Below, piece by piece: positions 23,701 to 35,741 of a DNA stretch of 64,000 nt. Under the pieces are notes generated by a model, which saw nothing but the letters and a program-made list of their open reading frames with translations, was not told where the DNA came from and made no database searches. The position numbers and the translations under genes were made by a program. The stretch lies in contig JALMLS010000336.1 in the NCBI GenBank assembly GCA_038496445.1, positions 171,662-235,661 on the forward strand, written 5' to 3'. Within the stretch, counting starts at the first letter, position 1. Every line of letters begins with the position of its first letter. Origin of the DNA: Trichosphaerium sp. ATCC 40318. Taxonomy: Eukaryota > Discosea > Flabellinia > Trichosidae.

Positions 23701-26700
23701 TTAGGAAACAATCTTAGTAATAAATTTCTTACCACCTCCAGCCACAAGGCCAGTCTTTTTCATAAACGCAACGATTGCCTTAGTTGCTTGGGCATCAAGT
23801 CTATCTATACCTTGGATGGTAACGGAAAAGTCTTGACCTTTTCCAACACGTGATACTGAAACATCATTGTTGCTCAAACCATATGCCTTTGACACTGCCG
23901 TACGAAGATCATTCGCTGCAGTGACAGGTACACGTGTTTGGAGAATACCACTTGGCTTCAAGTTGACTGTCATAGTTACGGGATCACTCTGCTGCTCTAG
24001 AGAAGAGTAGGTTAGATAACGCAACAGATTAAGTTACAGAGTCGAAAGATACTTACGCCTGAGAGAAAGCTGGTAGTTGATGACTTCAACACCTTTGTCT
24101 ATGTTGTTGCTATCACGAGGAGAAACGTAGCTAACGTGTAAGTAACTATCGGAATTACAACGATCAAGTTGCTCATATGTGAAGAAAGAAGAGTAAACTA
24201 GCGTCTCACAATCTCTTGCTACGACATTCCAAACCCTTTGAATATCTGAGTTAGACACGAATTTGAAAGTTACGCAAGACTACGATTACGAACCCTGGTT
24301 TAGGATATCCAGAGTAATCACCAGAGACAGCGCCTGGGAAAGTAGCATCAGGGGCATATAGCCATTTACGCTACAAACAAGTAAGTCCGCTTTTTATCAA
24401 AAAATGTTTGTACTGTATTGTGCTTTCCAATCTTAACATCGCTTTGTTCGAGAGATGATATACGGTTAGAACAAGGTGAAAGTCTATCAATGCCCTCAAA
24501 AGATTTTAAATCAATGATAGTAGTTCCCTTAGTGAAATATGGAACAGTGACAAACACCTTAATGCCTAAAAAAGAAAATAAACTTGGCGTCTTGTGGTAG
24601 CTAATAAACTGTACCTAGTCTTGATATATATGTTCTAGGAATAGGTTGAGGAAGATCAGGGAATGGCTTCAAGTCGCATATTCTTATTGGTTTATCACAG
24701 AATGGAGGTAAGTATCCCGGAGTACAAATACAACGACCACCAATGCATTGACCGTTCTTTGTATTGCAACCTTCAGTGCACTTTGCTGTTCAATCGTTAG
24801 CCAAGAAAGACAACATATTCACTTACCAATACTACAGTCGGGCCCAGCAAACCCAAGTAGGCATACACATCTTCCATTTATACATATACCACGCCCAGTA
24901 CATTTGTTCTTACACCCTTATTACAAATGAGCTTTAGGGTTAGATGAAATTTGTTTGTACGTACTAAAGTCAAAGAAACCATCTTGTTGAGCGAAGGCAA
25001 CATTTTGAGTATGAGCGACATCGAATATACATGCTTCTCGATCTTCATCATCTCTCACAAGACGACAAGCTTGGTTGGCAATTTCTGTCCCTAAAAGTAT
25101 GTGTCAAATACGAGAAGTTATGAAACCAAATGATGATGAGTCAAACAGTAATCGTACATTCTGGAAATGCTCCTTCGAGTGTCAATCCAATCAATCCTTT
25201 GAACTTTGGATCAATAACTGTTTCTTCAGCTGGTCTACAAGCCAATACTTCAGGTTCTCCTACTTCCAATCGGTCTTAAGGAAACGTAAGTCAACTGCTT
25301 TGCAAATGGGGAGTGTACATGATTCTGCAAATTCTTCGTGATGTACAATTGTTGTTGTTCCTTTCAATGTAAAGTCGTTTTCTGTATTATCATCCCATGT
25401 TCCGAGAAGACCTTCAGTCTTTCCATAAAAAGACCCTGGGAGAGTAGGTTCTGCATCCATCCAACAATCATTACCTCTGTTGTTAATAGTAATCTTCAAA
25501 GTAGCTCCTAAAACTCTCCAGTTAGAATCATATATGATTCAGTTGTAGGTGAAGCGCACCTGTTGTAAACGAAAAGAAGACGTAGTGTTTTCCATTTATT
25601 TGGTTTACCGAAACGGTAAATTCATCAAAGGTTGCAGTACGCTCGGAGATTGTATCTCTAAAGTTTATCTGATCGAAAAAACTAAAAAAATAAGTGAGAT
25701 AAGTTGTCCTTTAACGGCTTTGGACTTTCGTACGATTCTTGACAGTGTGAAACAACATCAAAACCGTAGCATACTTCACCATTTGTTAGTGCTTTGACAG
25801 CAACGAAAACATCATTTCCATCAATCTCATACCCCAATCCAATCTAAGAAACAAAATTAAAAGTCACGTGATAAAAACCAAAAAAACATTAATCACGTGA
25901 TCAAAAAAAACTGGTTTTCGAAGTGAATGAGAGTTCAGAGGATGTTGACGTACTTCATGGTTGACAGTAGCACTTGACCAAATGGCATTGTTTGCAGTTT
26001 TAGATTGAAGATAATATTTGTTGTGTTCTGAGATGACGAGATGGAAAGTACCCAATCCTTGGAAATGATGCCTTCTTCCATCAAAAGTTGTGTAGTGAGG
26101 ATCGCCCCATGAGAACGCACTACCAGGTAAGTTTGAAACATATGAGACATCGGATACACCTCCAAGAAGTAGGTTCTCCCAGATAAGTCTAAATGGAACA
26201 CCTGAAAGCTACCATTACAACTTAGATACAAAAACTACTTTTACCTCTATTCCAACATGGTGAAAGTAGATCGGAAGCAGCATGATGAAGAGCAACAGCG
26301 CGCTAAGTCAAAATTTAACCTTGCTTTTAACAATTAATTATTTCCTACCCAGTCAGATAGCCTGACAACAGGAGCCCCTGAGCTACCTTCTTCAGCGTCA
26401 CAATCGTATCCTCTAGTGGGCGCATAAGTTACAATATTTTGAGGTCATTGTAACAAAAAAACGTACACGTCATTGCCAATACCTCCTGTTGGGTTTGTTT
26501 CCGTAACAGACGTTATTTGACAACTGGTTCCTGAGTCGTTTTCGGCTGCGATTTCTCTTGCTCTTCCGTTTGGATATTGAGAAATGAAAAGAGGCTAGAG
26601 ACTTGACTTTAGCTTTAACTTGTTGTTTGTCTTCGCGTACGTCGCCAACAGAAGGATCTGTGATAGCTATAAGTTGGCCATTATATGTTTCCGCTGCGTT

Positions 26701-27321
26701 TCCAGGTAACTCAATGATAACGTAGTCAAGGCCAGCGTCTTGAGCAAGTATCTGGGTTTTTTTAACAATGGCGGTAAAAGAGCTTGATGTCTACTTACTT
26801 TTGCTCCTGTCGTCATCCAATTTGTGCAACCCATTGGTGTAGCATTTGGAAAGTTAATACTGGAACACATGGGTTGAGCGCATTCAAACTCATACGTTGC
26901 AGCAGCGACATCTGCATCTGTCGGTGCAGATCTTGTGAACAAATTAAGAATTTTTTTTGTGGTTTGGGTGAAACAACCCCTTTCTCACCCTTTACAAAAA
27001 GGATCTGACCAACAATTGTGGTTTGTTATTAGATGACCTTTACCACCTATCAACCAACCAGTACACGTGCAAAAGTCATCTGTAAATATTCGAGCAGCAA
27101 TACGGCTTCTGTTGAACAAACCCGTAGGACTAAAAAAGTTGGTTAAAAAAAAAGTTGAGAAGACCCAATTCAAATCGCAGTTTTTAATATCTTATCGGGT
27201 ACCTCGCAGTATCGAAGCATGCAGCGTTCTCTAGTTGATTAGTACCACATATCTGTTCATTATGAGCGCTTACGCTTATCGACAACGCTGAGAATACAAC
27301 AAGTAGTAAGATAAAGCGCAT
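23701..27321 (-). CDS. secreted peptidase-like / VWD / EGF protein, inactive paralogue
   Basis: About 800 residues in more than 20 exons. A signal peptide ([19 protein letters not shown]) is followed by a trypsin-like domain. It is recognisable from [34 protein letters not shown] (Asp) and [10 protein letters not shown] (Ser). The three plus-strand paralogues have TNHHCW. Here the residue before Cys is Asn (CAC AAT TGT), so the catalytic His is missing. A VWD domain follows ([30 protein letters not shown]). Next come two EGF-like modules (about 24.7-24.9 kb) and a conserved C-terminal domain. It ends KKFITKIVS without the hydrophobic tail that terminates the paralogues, so it should be soluble. 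All exons stay open, which argues for a maintained pseudoenzyme rather than a pseudogene. Confidence 0.85.
25844..25953 (-). promoter_or_regulatory. intron with two TCACGTGA palindromes
   Basis: This intron of the minus-strand peptidase-like gene carries TCACGTGA at 25864-25871 and 25893-25900, separated by an A/T-rich spacer. The homologous intron of each plus-strand paralogue has the same arrangement. Because the unit is self-complementary, the two copies could pair in the transcript or bind a dimeric protein in DNA. Function unproven. Confidence 0.55.
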
Positions 27322-27999
27322 TCTTAGGTGTGGCGCTAGTTGTTTTTATTGTCAATTTTTGACCCAACTAACTGATAAAACAACTTGTGTACTTTTTTTT
27401 CTTAAGTTTGTACACATGCCTTATTTTATCAATAGCCGTACTTATTAATACCATTCGGCTAACGAAAAGCGGAAGTAATTTTTCTTCGATGTCAAACGTG
27501 GAAATCGTTATTTTGTTAAAGGCATGCCAAAATAAGTGTTCGCAAAAAAGTTCCTGAAAGGAATTTTTTTTGGTGTTTCACAGTTCGTGATGCACATGAA
27601 TTTAGGTGAATTATAAAAAGATTGTCGGGTATCAACTAGGTTGATTATCACCGAGGTATGAGCTTATCTTGCGGCCGGCATCCAAGGACAAATCCTTTGA
27701 GAAATAAGTAAAAATTTCAGATAATCGTGACAACAAACTGCTTACCATTAATGAGTTCCTTGCGTATGAATTATCAGCCAAACTGCTCAAACAAAATCTC
27801 CCTTGGTGGCAACGTCGAGGACAATCACCATGGTGATCTGTGAAAATGGGTCTGCAAGACCTTCAAAAAGGTACATCTTTCGTAATCTGTTTATTACATA
27901 TTTTATGAAAACTGCCGTCCAACAACTTTTCCTACAACTTGCATTGAAGAACTTGAATCATGCGTTACCTTTGCATACGTATAATTACACCTGCAGCAT
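27322..27999. other. intergenic, possible exon remnant
   Basis: Upstream of the inactive peptidase-like gene. A plus-strand frame at about 27746-27833 (INEFLAYELSAKLLKQNLPW) reads like protein but has no clear start, partner exon or domain. Otherwise nothing supported. Confidence 0.35.
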
Positions 28000-29212
28000 T
28001 CAAAAGAAAGCAATCTTGCTTATGGATTGCGAGTTATGAGCGAAGTACACGGTATCACCATGTAGTATCGGAGCCTTGATCCACTGAACTCCATCTATTG
28101 GTATTTTAATCATATCCTTTGACTCAATGAAAAAGCAATACAAACATTCACGGCCACTAAAAAATAAACACCCTCAAACAATCGTATTAGTACCAAGACC
28201 ATAAGATCTAATTTGGGTACCTTTAGCATATTTGCAGGTATTAAATTCAATGTGACAATGTGAAATATCGTATGAGAACTCTCTTGTAAAGTGTTTCTTT
28301 GTTTTTTTTATCTTGTAAATAGTTTCATTTGTAGTATAATAAATGTTGTCAAAATCATCAACTGCAATCCCAGTAGAAATACCGTCCTCTTCACGATAAC
28401 CTTGAGGGTCTAAAGACGAAGGGTTTGGTACTTGAGGGTGTTTTACATACTTTAGAAACCTGGGTAAGGTGTAGAAAACATGCCCTTGAGCTATTGCAAC
28501 TCGTTGAGGCCAGTTGTAGTATCTTATTGTCAAAAGCTGTTTGAGCTCTCCTGAATGGCCATCCAAGTAAACAACTCTCTAAAATAGAATTAAAATAAAC
28601 AATGTAGAATTTGTTATGTGTAATCACATGATAGTTAAGGACATACACTGTTTCCAGTATCAGCTATAAATATATTATTCCACTTGTCAACTGCTGTATC
28701 ACAAGGATAATCTAGCTCACCAATAGTGGCTTTAAAGGTGCTGACTTCATTTGTTTTCATACACAACTTGCGTATCACATGGTTTACATGGTCAGTGATA
28801 ATGAGCTAAAGCAAGAGAGTCATTATCTTCCGTAGTGACATAACACGAAACATACATCACCATTAACATCAAATGTTAGACTTCTAATATCGTGAAACAT
28901 TGCAGTGAATGCATCTCCTAATTTCATAAATTACCCAACAATACAACGCAACACTGCGTGTTGTACCATCTTGGCGTCCACATTGGTTTCCTCCAGCAAC
29001 TCTTGTTGCCTTGTGGTCGCTATTTAGGAACTATTTGTAATAAACAGTCAAAACAAACAAAAAAATGGAGAATAAATGTTTACTTTGTACAGAGGGCATG
29101 ATTTAGCAACAGACGCTAATAAAGAGCATGTGAGCATAGTATTTCGAAGATATGATGGGCTGTTAACATATTCAACAATGTAAAGTAGTATTTCAGCCGG
29201 TAACTGTTCCAT
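28000..29212 (-). CDS. F-box / NHL-repeat protein
   Basis: Probable ubiquitin-ligase adaptor with a beta-propeller. The start MEQLPAEILLYIVEYVNSPS is an F-box, followed by MLTCSLLASVAKSCPLYK. GTACA-type introns then join NHL repeat units: TRVAGGNQCGRQDGDAF, IRSLTFDVNGDLIITDHVNH, ELDYPCDTAVDKWNNIFIAD with TGNSVVYLDG, and ISTGIAVDDFDNIYYTTNET. At 28174 an in-frame TGA would end the protein. A 57-base GTTTG...GAG intron (about 28120-28176) would remove it and add a protein-like end (DMIKIPIDGVQWIKAPILHG), with a stop at 28000. I favour the longer form, but the acceptor is weak. F-box plus NHL is an uncommon combination. Confidence 0.78.
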
Positions 29213-29292
29213 TCGATCAATGTAAGTTACTAGTCACGTGTTAAGCGTGTGCTTAATTCAGCCCGTTTTAAGCGCTTTTAGTTCATCCTCGT

Positions 29293-31202
29293 ATGCAAGC
29301 GCAATGGTATATCGTCCCACTACTTCTTACCTGTTGCATTAGTGCGTCAATTGATATTGGTACTGTGTTTGGAACCAATTTTGGTACGTATGGTTATTTT
29401 CTTGCCTAAACGGTGTCAGTACTCGATGAAACGCGCGATCTGGTCGCTTGGGTAAGCAATAACGAAAATTCAGTTTGGACTGTAAACACTGCGCACCCTA
29501 ATGGTTCAGAGAGGTCTAGCCTGTATAATACAAGCATAGGGGCTCTAGTACGTTAGTTTTGATCTGAATAAAGCCTGATTTGTTTAGAACATAGTAGCCT
29601 TCGATAAACTATCCGGAACGCTATTTCTAGATTCTTACAACGGATCTGAACACTCAATAATATCTTTGGCACTAATTGAGAAAAACTCGTCTGTAATAAC
29701 CCCAAATATGATAAGAACATTCTCAACACTTCCTGGAGTAATAATAGGTATGTTTAAGCAATATAACAAGTTCTAACTGAATTAGCACATAAGAAAAACA
29801 AAACTGCCCGAATAGTGTTTGCAATTACCTCAGACGCGTCAAACTTCACTATAGCATCAACTGCGCTCGATGGGACAAACGAGATTATTTTATCAGAGAC
29901 ACTCACTCAAACGCCTTCAATTTGTGGTGTAGATACTACAAATGGTACCAAACAACGTGCTTTGAACAATTACAATGCTGTATATACGGAAACTAACAAG
30001 TAATTTGTTTACAGGTCGCTTAATTTGGATTGACGCGTCATCCAGTACTCTAATGAGTAGTTCGACGCACCAGTTTAATATTACGAACATTATTGCACGT
30101 GATAATTGCATTTTTAGAGTTATACACGTGCTATACATGGCTTACCTCCTGCTAGAGTTTGAATCCATTCCTGACAAGGTCAGGAGAAGAAATTGCGAAT
30201 CCATGTGTTGTTGATAGTAACAACAGCCTTGTTTTTTGGCTAGAACGATCTTCTAACAATATATTGACTGTCAATGTCGCTTCCACGGATACAAGTGGAA
30301 AAAAAGTACTATCAACAATACCTGAAGTAATTTCAGCAGAAGCCATTGAGCTCGGTGAGTCAATATCAAGGTGAGTGTTGCAGATAAGCCAGTAAATACT
30401 TACGAATTGACAACCTAGGGTTGCTGTTGGATATATTTCTTCTCCTGATGGGAGAACTGGAGTGCTTCATGTAAAAGAATACACAGCCAATAGTTTTTCT
30501 GAAGACATTGCGCAGAAGCCAATACTTGACTTGAGCAGTACGCAGCTTACCCATACAGTCAGTGGAAAACTAATTGTATAAATAGTTCGACTCGATAAAC
30601 GTATAGCAGTGAGCTTCGATGAAACTATGAAAATTTGGTTGTGGGCTTTTAATATTGATGGAGATTATACATTAAGTTCTAGTCTAGGACAAATAGAGAG
30701 TGTAAGAACATTTCAAGTAGACTTTGTTGTCGTTGAGAACATACTACAATCAACTGAAAATGGGTATTAATATTTTTACAAAATTATCACGTGTTGAACC
30801 CAACACTTATATGTTTAGTTGTATGGCTTATCTAGTAGACTTTTCAAACGCACAAATTAGCAGTGGTTGGGATTTACGTGTTGCACATGTGTCAGGAAGT
30901 GCAGCATCAAGTCGAATAGAGCGAAATAGTACGTTGCAACTCTTTAGTTTGTTTTTCAACAATTTCTTAACATTGTATTGTTTGTAGGCGTAATTGACAC
31001 TCTTCCTTTAATACAAGTGGATAGAGTGAATGGTTATGTTATTTGGACGAGTAAGACAGCCACTGATTTGATTTTAAAGAGTAGCGTAGTTGATTGCCCA
31101 TTACCACCACCTGCAGCGCCTACTGCGCCATCATACGCACATAAAGTGCTTAGTAATAGTATTGTGGTGCTGCTAGCACTTTTCTTGTGCGCCTACTGTT
31201 AG
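29293..31202 (+). CDS. predicted GPI-anchored or tail-anchored surface protein, possible beta-propeller
   Basis: A signal peptide (MQAQWYIVPLLLTCCISAS) and a Ser/Thr/Asn-rich ectodomain of roughly 500 residues in about nine exons. Repeated beta-strand motifs such as GRLIWIDASSSTLMSS, NSLVFWLERSSNNILTVN and NGYVIWTSKTATDLI recall YWTD-type propeller blades. I cannot count a full propeller. The C terminus is PLPPPAAPTAPSY followed by a hydrophobic stretch (SNSIVVLLALFLCAYC) and stop, the usual layout of a GPI-attachment signal. Many Asn-X-Ser/Thr sites suggest glycosylation. It diverges from the F-box/NHL gene over a short shared upstream region. No known family assigned. Confidence 0.65.
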
Positions 31203-31505
31203 TTTGAGCGCACTCATGTATTTTATATTAAAAACGGTGTATTAACGCTCTCTCCAGAGCGTATATTACGTTTTGGGCACCACGTGGAAACTCCCAATGT
31301 AAAAAAAGCTCTAAATCGGGAGTGTCTCATTAACGCTTCTGGACTGTTTTATACATATTTTTAGTGATTTGTATCGGAGTAGTCTGCCAAGCGTTTAAAT
31401 GATTAATAAAATGCCTATTAAGGTCGTTAAAGTTCAAAGAGTCACTGGGAGCCCACTAGAGCTTATTATAATGCGTGTGAATTAAAATAAACTTAATTGT
31501 GTGCT

Positions 31506-34255
31506 ATGGAAGTGAAAAACGCTTTGTTGGAGGAATCTTCGGATACAGTAGCAGCAACAGAGAACTCAGAGAGTTTATCAGCTCATTCGGACTCTATTTC
31601 GCGAAAATACAATCTACGCATGTCAAAACAAGGACCAATACGCATGTCAGACTTTAAGGGCAAAGTCATTCGAAATGGTACCGTTTTAAGCGCTTTTTGA
31701 CAAAGAATTAAACAAAAAAATGCTAACGTTAGTTTTATGTAAATAGACAAGCGCTACTTTGAAGGTTTTGCGTTATTCTTGAATGAGGGCTTGTTTTCGG
31801 ATTTTACACTGAAGCTAAAACATCGTATATTCCCCGTTCATAAAGTCTTTCTTGCAAGGGAAAGCCAGTATTTCCGCAGTATGCTTACGAGTTCTGCGTA
31901 CAGTGTACACTTTTTTTAATGATTTATATTTAATTCAATCAAACTGTCATATTAACACTCCAAGATAGGAATCGAAAGAGAAGGAGTGCGATTTAAAGCT
32001 ACCAGCTGTTTTAGAACAAGTTTTTCCTCGTGTTCTTCTGTATATGTACACAGGCCAAATGGCGTTAACTACAGGTATGTCTCGTAACGTTATCTATCAT
32101 TTTAGAGCATTTATAGCATGTTCCTTTTTTGCCTGCTGTCTGTTTAAACTCATTCTTTTATTACAGGCAACGCATGCGCTGTTGCTGCTTTAGCAGATAG
32201 ATTACTAATGGAGCGTCTCCGTGGTGTTGTAGTCGATTTTTTACTTACTCGATTGTCTATTTACAGAAACAAGCCTAAGGTATTGTTAGTAGTATTAAAG
32301 GTTTCTCTATTGACATTGTATTGTTCGTAGGTTATTACAAAGATTTTGTTGCAGTCCATTAGGAATAAATTCGATAACGGGCATGATTCATTAAAAGCTG
32401 TTTATAAGACTTGTTTTGATACTGTTAGTGATAAACTAAATACATTTCAAGCATCGGAATTTGTGTCAATACCAGCCTATCTGTACGTAGCGTATTTTAT
32501 CATGTTTTACGCACGTTTTACGCACGTTTTACGCACGTGCCAATATCACAATGATGTCAAAATATATTGTTGCAAAGGCGCAAAAAAGACTAAATTGTGC
32601 TTTTAGGTTTGCCGATTTGTTGAACTCTAATGATTCTATTACAAATGATGAACGTATAAATATGATACAAGATTATATAAGAGAGCGTAATACAAGTAAA
32701 GAGCTTAATATTGATGACCTTAAGAGTTTAACAGGGTGTATGCCTTCAATACCATACGCTCATATTGATTTTTTTGTAAACTTGGCAAATGAGTTTAAGT
32801 TTTTTCTAATATTAGAGAAAGTACGTTCTTTCAACGTCTCTTCTCCTTATTAATTGTTTATCAGAGTATACCTACGTTTGTTTCACAGTTTATTGGATTA
32901 CGTAAGGAGTTAAAAGAGTTACCTATTGATATACAAGTGAAGATATTGAGGGATGATAATATTCAAGTTAATTCTGAAGATGAAATATGGGATGTAGTTA
33001 AGGAGCTCATAAGCTTTAAGCCTGATGCTGTACGTTGAGTTTTACTTGGTTAATACTTATTGTTAAAGTCTAAAAAACAAATCAAAAAATTATGGTCTAC
33101 AGTGCGGTATAAATACTTAACAGAAGAACGACTTCGTGAGGTAAATGTCACATTGTTTTATTTTCAGTGAACAGGAAATTTTGACACCTGTCAGGCTGAA
33201 AAATCTGGCGCACCTTCAGAACTTATCATGCTTGCTAAAAGTGGTAATAATCACGCTAAGTTGAAACAGCTTAAATCTCCTTCGGCGAGAAGAAGGTACA
33301 TTAATTCTGTATTTTTTCTTAAAAATCCAAATATTGTCTTAACAGTTTCTAGTGTACGACCACGGCTCTATGGTACAACAAATTGTAAATATTCACCTGG
33401 TAGAGAGCAAGGATTGATATACTTACTTGGTACGGTAGAGGTTATTTTAAGGACTGGGTCTTTTATCCGTTTGTTGATTTTGGCGTTATGTTAATGAACT
33501 TGTTAGGAACAAGTAACAACAAGAAACCGTTTGTTAATCCAGCTGCACAAGGGCTTGTGCGTGTATCTTGTAATTTAGGATTCTATGATGGCTCTAGTGG
33601 GTCAAAGATATTATCTAGAAAGGCGCCATTTGATTTTTGGACAAATGAAGTAAGTACATTCAACTACAATTTTGTTTTAAGTATGGTAAGGGTGATGGCG
33701 TGTATATTCAAATAGAATTTATTTCAGATTTGGTGGCACCGACGCACTATACGCTAATGCATGGTGATAGCTCTAAACTACATGCACTAGATTGTTGGAA
33801 ATTTTTGGTTCGTAATTTGTTTATTTTTTGTTATATTTCTGCTTCTTACAAGGTTTTGTGAATATATAGGGGAGTGAAGATGGTAAAATATGGTCTACAC
33901 TTCGAGAGCATAAAAATTGTAAAGATTTACATGATCCTTATAAGTCACATACTTGGGAGCTGGAACAGACTGACTTTTATTCTTTTTTCAGAATAGAACT
34001 TACAGAAGTTAACACTTCTTATAAGGTTTGTCTTTTTCATACCTGCAGCGGCTTTGAGCTTGGTCATTTATGATTATCTTAACTCTTTATTAGGATGAAA
34101 TAGCTATATGTCATTTTGAGTTACATGGTAAGATGTCTAAGAAAGAATCTCGTGAAGTTTCTAAAACAAAAAAAAATGATAAAAGCTCATCACCGAAACT
34201 AAAAAGAAGAGAATCTCCTTTGAGTCCTAAATTATTTATCCAACAATACGATTAG
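31506..34255 (+). CDS. BTB/BACK protein with C-terminal F5/8-type (discoidin-like) domains
   Basis: Probable Cullin-3 substrate adaptor. After a short acidic start, a BTB domain is split over three exons: GLFSDFTLKLKHRIFPVHKV, FLARESQYFRSML and VFPRVLLYMYTGQM, then ADRLLMERLRGVVVDFLL. A BACK-like helical region follows (about 32.3-33.0 kb). The second half has two beta-rich segments. The last, KIWSTLREHKNCKDLHDPY then SHTWELEQTDFYSFFRIEL, is the pattern seen at the C terminus of many BTB proteins, an F5/8-like fold. It ends in a Lys/Ser-rich tail. About twelve GTACG or GTACT introns. The ~300 bases upstream (31203-31505) hold a CACGTG at about 31281 and no exon. Confidence 0.83.
32504..32536 (+). 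repeat. three tandem copies of an 11-base unit
   Basis: gttttacgcac repeated three times without change, inside a BTB-gene intron. The last copy runs into a CACGTG (cgcacgtgcc). Probably replication slippage. Confidence 0.9.
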
Positions 34256-34425
34256 TTAATTAATTGTATATAATTGTAAACAAACGACATTTGTATTTAT
34301 AACAAGATAAAAAGAAGGTCTCCTCTGATAAGTAAAGCATATTGTATGCAGGGTTTTTTTTGCAAAGTTTTTTGTTGATATTTAGCCATTGATTACTTTT
34401 CTTACTGATGTAGAAGGCAACCATA

Positions 34426-34659
34426 ATGTATAACCTCGTAGTGCTTTTAGCTATTCTTGTGCTTTTAACAGCACCTCTTATAGCGTTAAAAGCGTTCATT
34501 ACTTTGTTTGAGCGAAGAATCTATCTCAAAAAAAGAAGTTTCTCGCTCTTGAGGTCCAATAATATTGACCTCTGCAACAAGAATACAACAAACTGTAAGC
34601 GCTATTCTCGGGCGAAGATAGTGACGCTGTTGTACTCACAGTTGCTTACAAAAAAATAA
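34426..34659 (+). CDS. small ORF with one predicted membrane helix
   Basis: A 77-residue ATG frame. Its first 30 residues are strongly hydrophobic (MYNLVVLLAILVLLTAPLIA) and the remainder is basic and Asn/Lys-rich. No homologue is recognised and there is no paired exon. A GTAAGC near 34597 could be a donor. Could be a real small membrane protein or chance in AT-rich DNA. Confidence 0.25.
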   Translation: MYNLVVLLAILVLLTAPLIALKAFITLFERRIYLKKRSFSLLRSNNIDLCNKNTTNCKRYSRAKIVTLLYSQLLTKK

Positions 34660-35741
34660 CATAGTGTGAATTATAACGGTTTCACGTGCCACTGTGGTAG
34701 GGTTTAACTTGAAGCGTAGCAAAGGGCTTAGTGATGTTAAAAACTTGTTGTTGTTGCATTGTATAGCTCACGTAGTAGTCAAAATCTTAATGACTGTTAT
34801 TGCAGCCTTTGTTAATATGTACAAAAGAGCTTCGAACTCTGGATAGGTAGAAATTCTAATCACATGATAAAACATCGCAGCGTTTTACTTTTCATGGATA
34901 CTAGTAGCTTTTCACACGGTAAGAGCAGAAGAGTTAGCCATGGTCTATTTTTTTCATGTGAGCATGGTGACAAGGATTTGTTTTGATTCACAGATTTCTT
35001 TCCCTTTCATTAGCCACAATGGCGAGAGGCCTAAGCATAGTGTATAGAGTGCTCACAGTCATTGTCCAAGAAAACTCCTTTCTAGTTCCTTTTACGAGTT
35101 TAAATCCCTGTTACACAAGTATATTTTTAAGAAGTTCAGTGAAGTTATTTTTAATAAAGTTTTTTTTTGAATCTTCTTTAACGCTTTTGTTCAGTTTCGT
35201 AAAATGTGTACCGCAAGTTCGGGTGGCCATAAAGTTCAGCAGACTTTTTTTAAGCTATTTGAGAACCACGTGAAAACCGCCTAATTGGCGTCTGTTTTTG
35301 ATACCCGACAAGTACGCCTTAACTCAAAGATTACGGGTAGCCGTTTTTACCTCTGATAAGGGCGAAGCAAATGGTACTTCCTTACCCGATTAACTTTCGC
35401 CTAAAGCTTGTGAATCTTAATCTTTGGACGTCTCTCTGCCCATTAATTAAAATTGTTTAAGTATTTATAATGTTGACATTTGTTATCTCCTCACACCCAT
35501 TTTATTGTTTTCTTGACACCAGTAAGAAAAAAAATACGACGCACTGTAGCATCATCTCGCGTTAAATACGGACTACTTATATCACGTGTTATATCACGTG
35601 AACGCCCTGAGTCAACTAAAATTCTTTAAAAAAAACCAGCACGTCATTTACTGAATCGTGCACAAAGAACAAAAAGGATAGTGACCCTTTTTAAAAAAGT
35701 CAGAACCGAACCACTAGCGCAACACTTAACGACACATTAGG
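34660..35741. other. intergenic, 5' flank of tandem copy A
   Basis: No supported gene. Parts recur upstream of copies B and C. The stretch around 35087-35170 resembles 44222-44310, and 35380-35420 (cttccttaccc, gcctaaagcttgtgaatc) resembles about 39900-39950 and 44490-44530. Two TATCACGTG units (about 35580-35600) lie 140-160 bases before the copy A start. The duplicated unit thus included promoter sequence. Confidence 0.5.

Noticed and set aside
28174-28176. TGA at 28174 as proof of a premature stop or recoding in the F-box/NHL gene
   Set aside because: A small in-frame intron could remove it, and TGA is used as a normal stop elsewhere in the window (for example FPGS and the LamG gene). Stop reassignment is therefore not supported.
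35017-35273. Plus-strand open frame of about 85 codons upstream of copy A
   Set aside because: It lies in the 5' flank that is partly repeated before copy C, where the frame is broken. It has low-complexity Phe/Leu/Ser content and no donor or partner exon.
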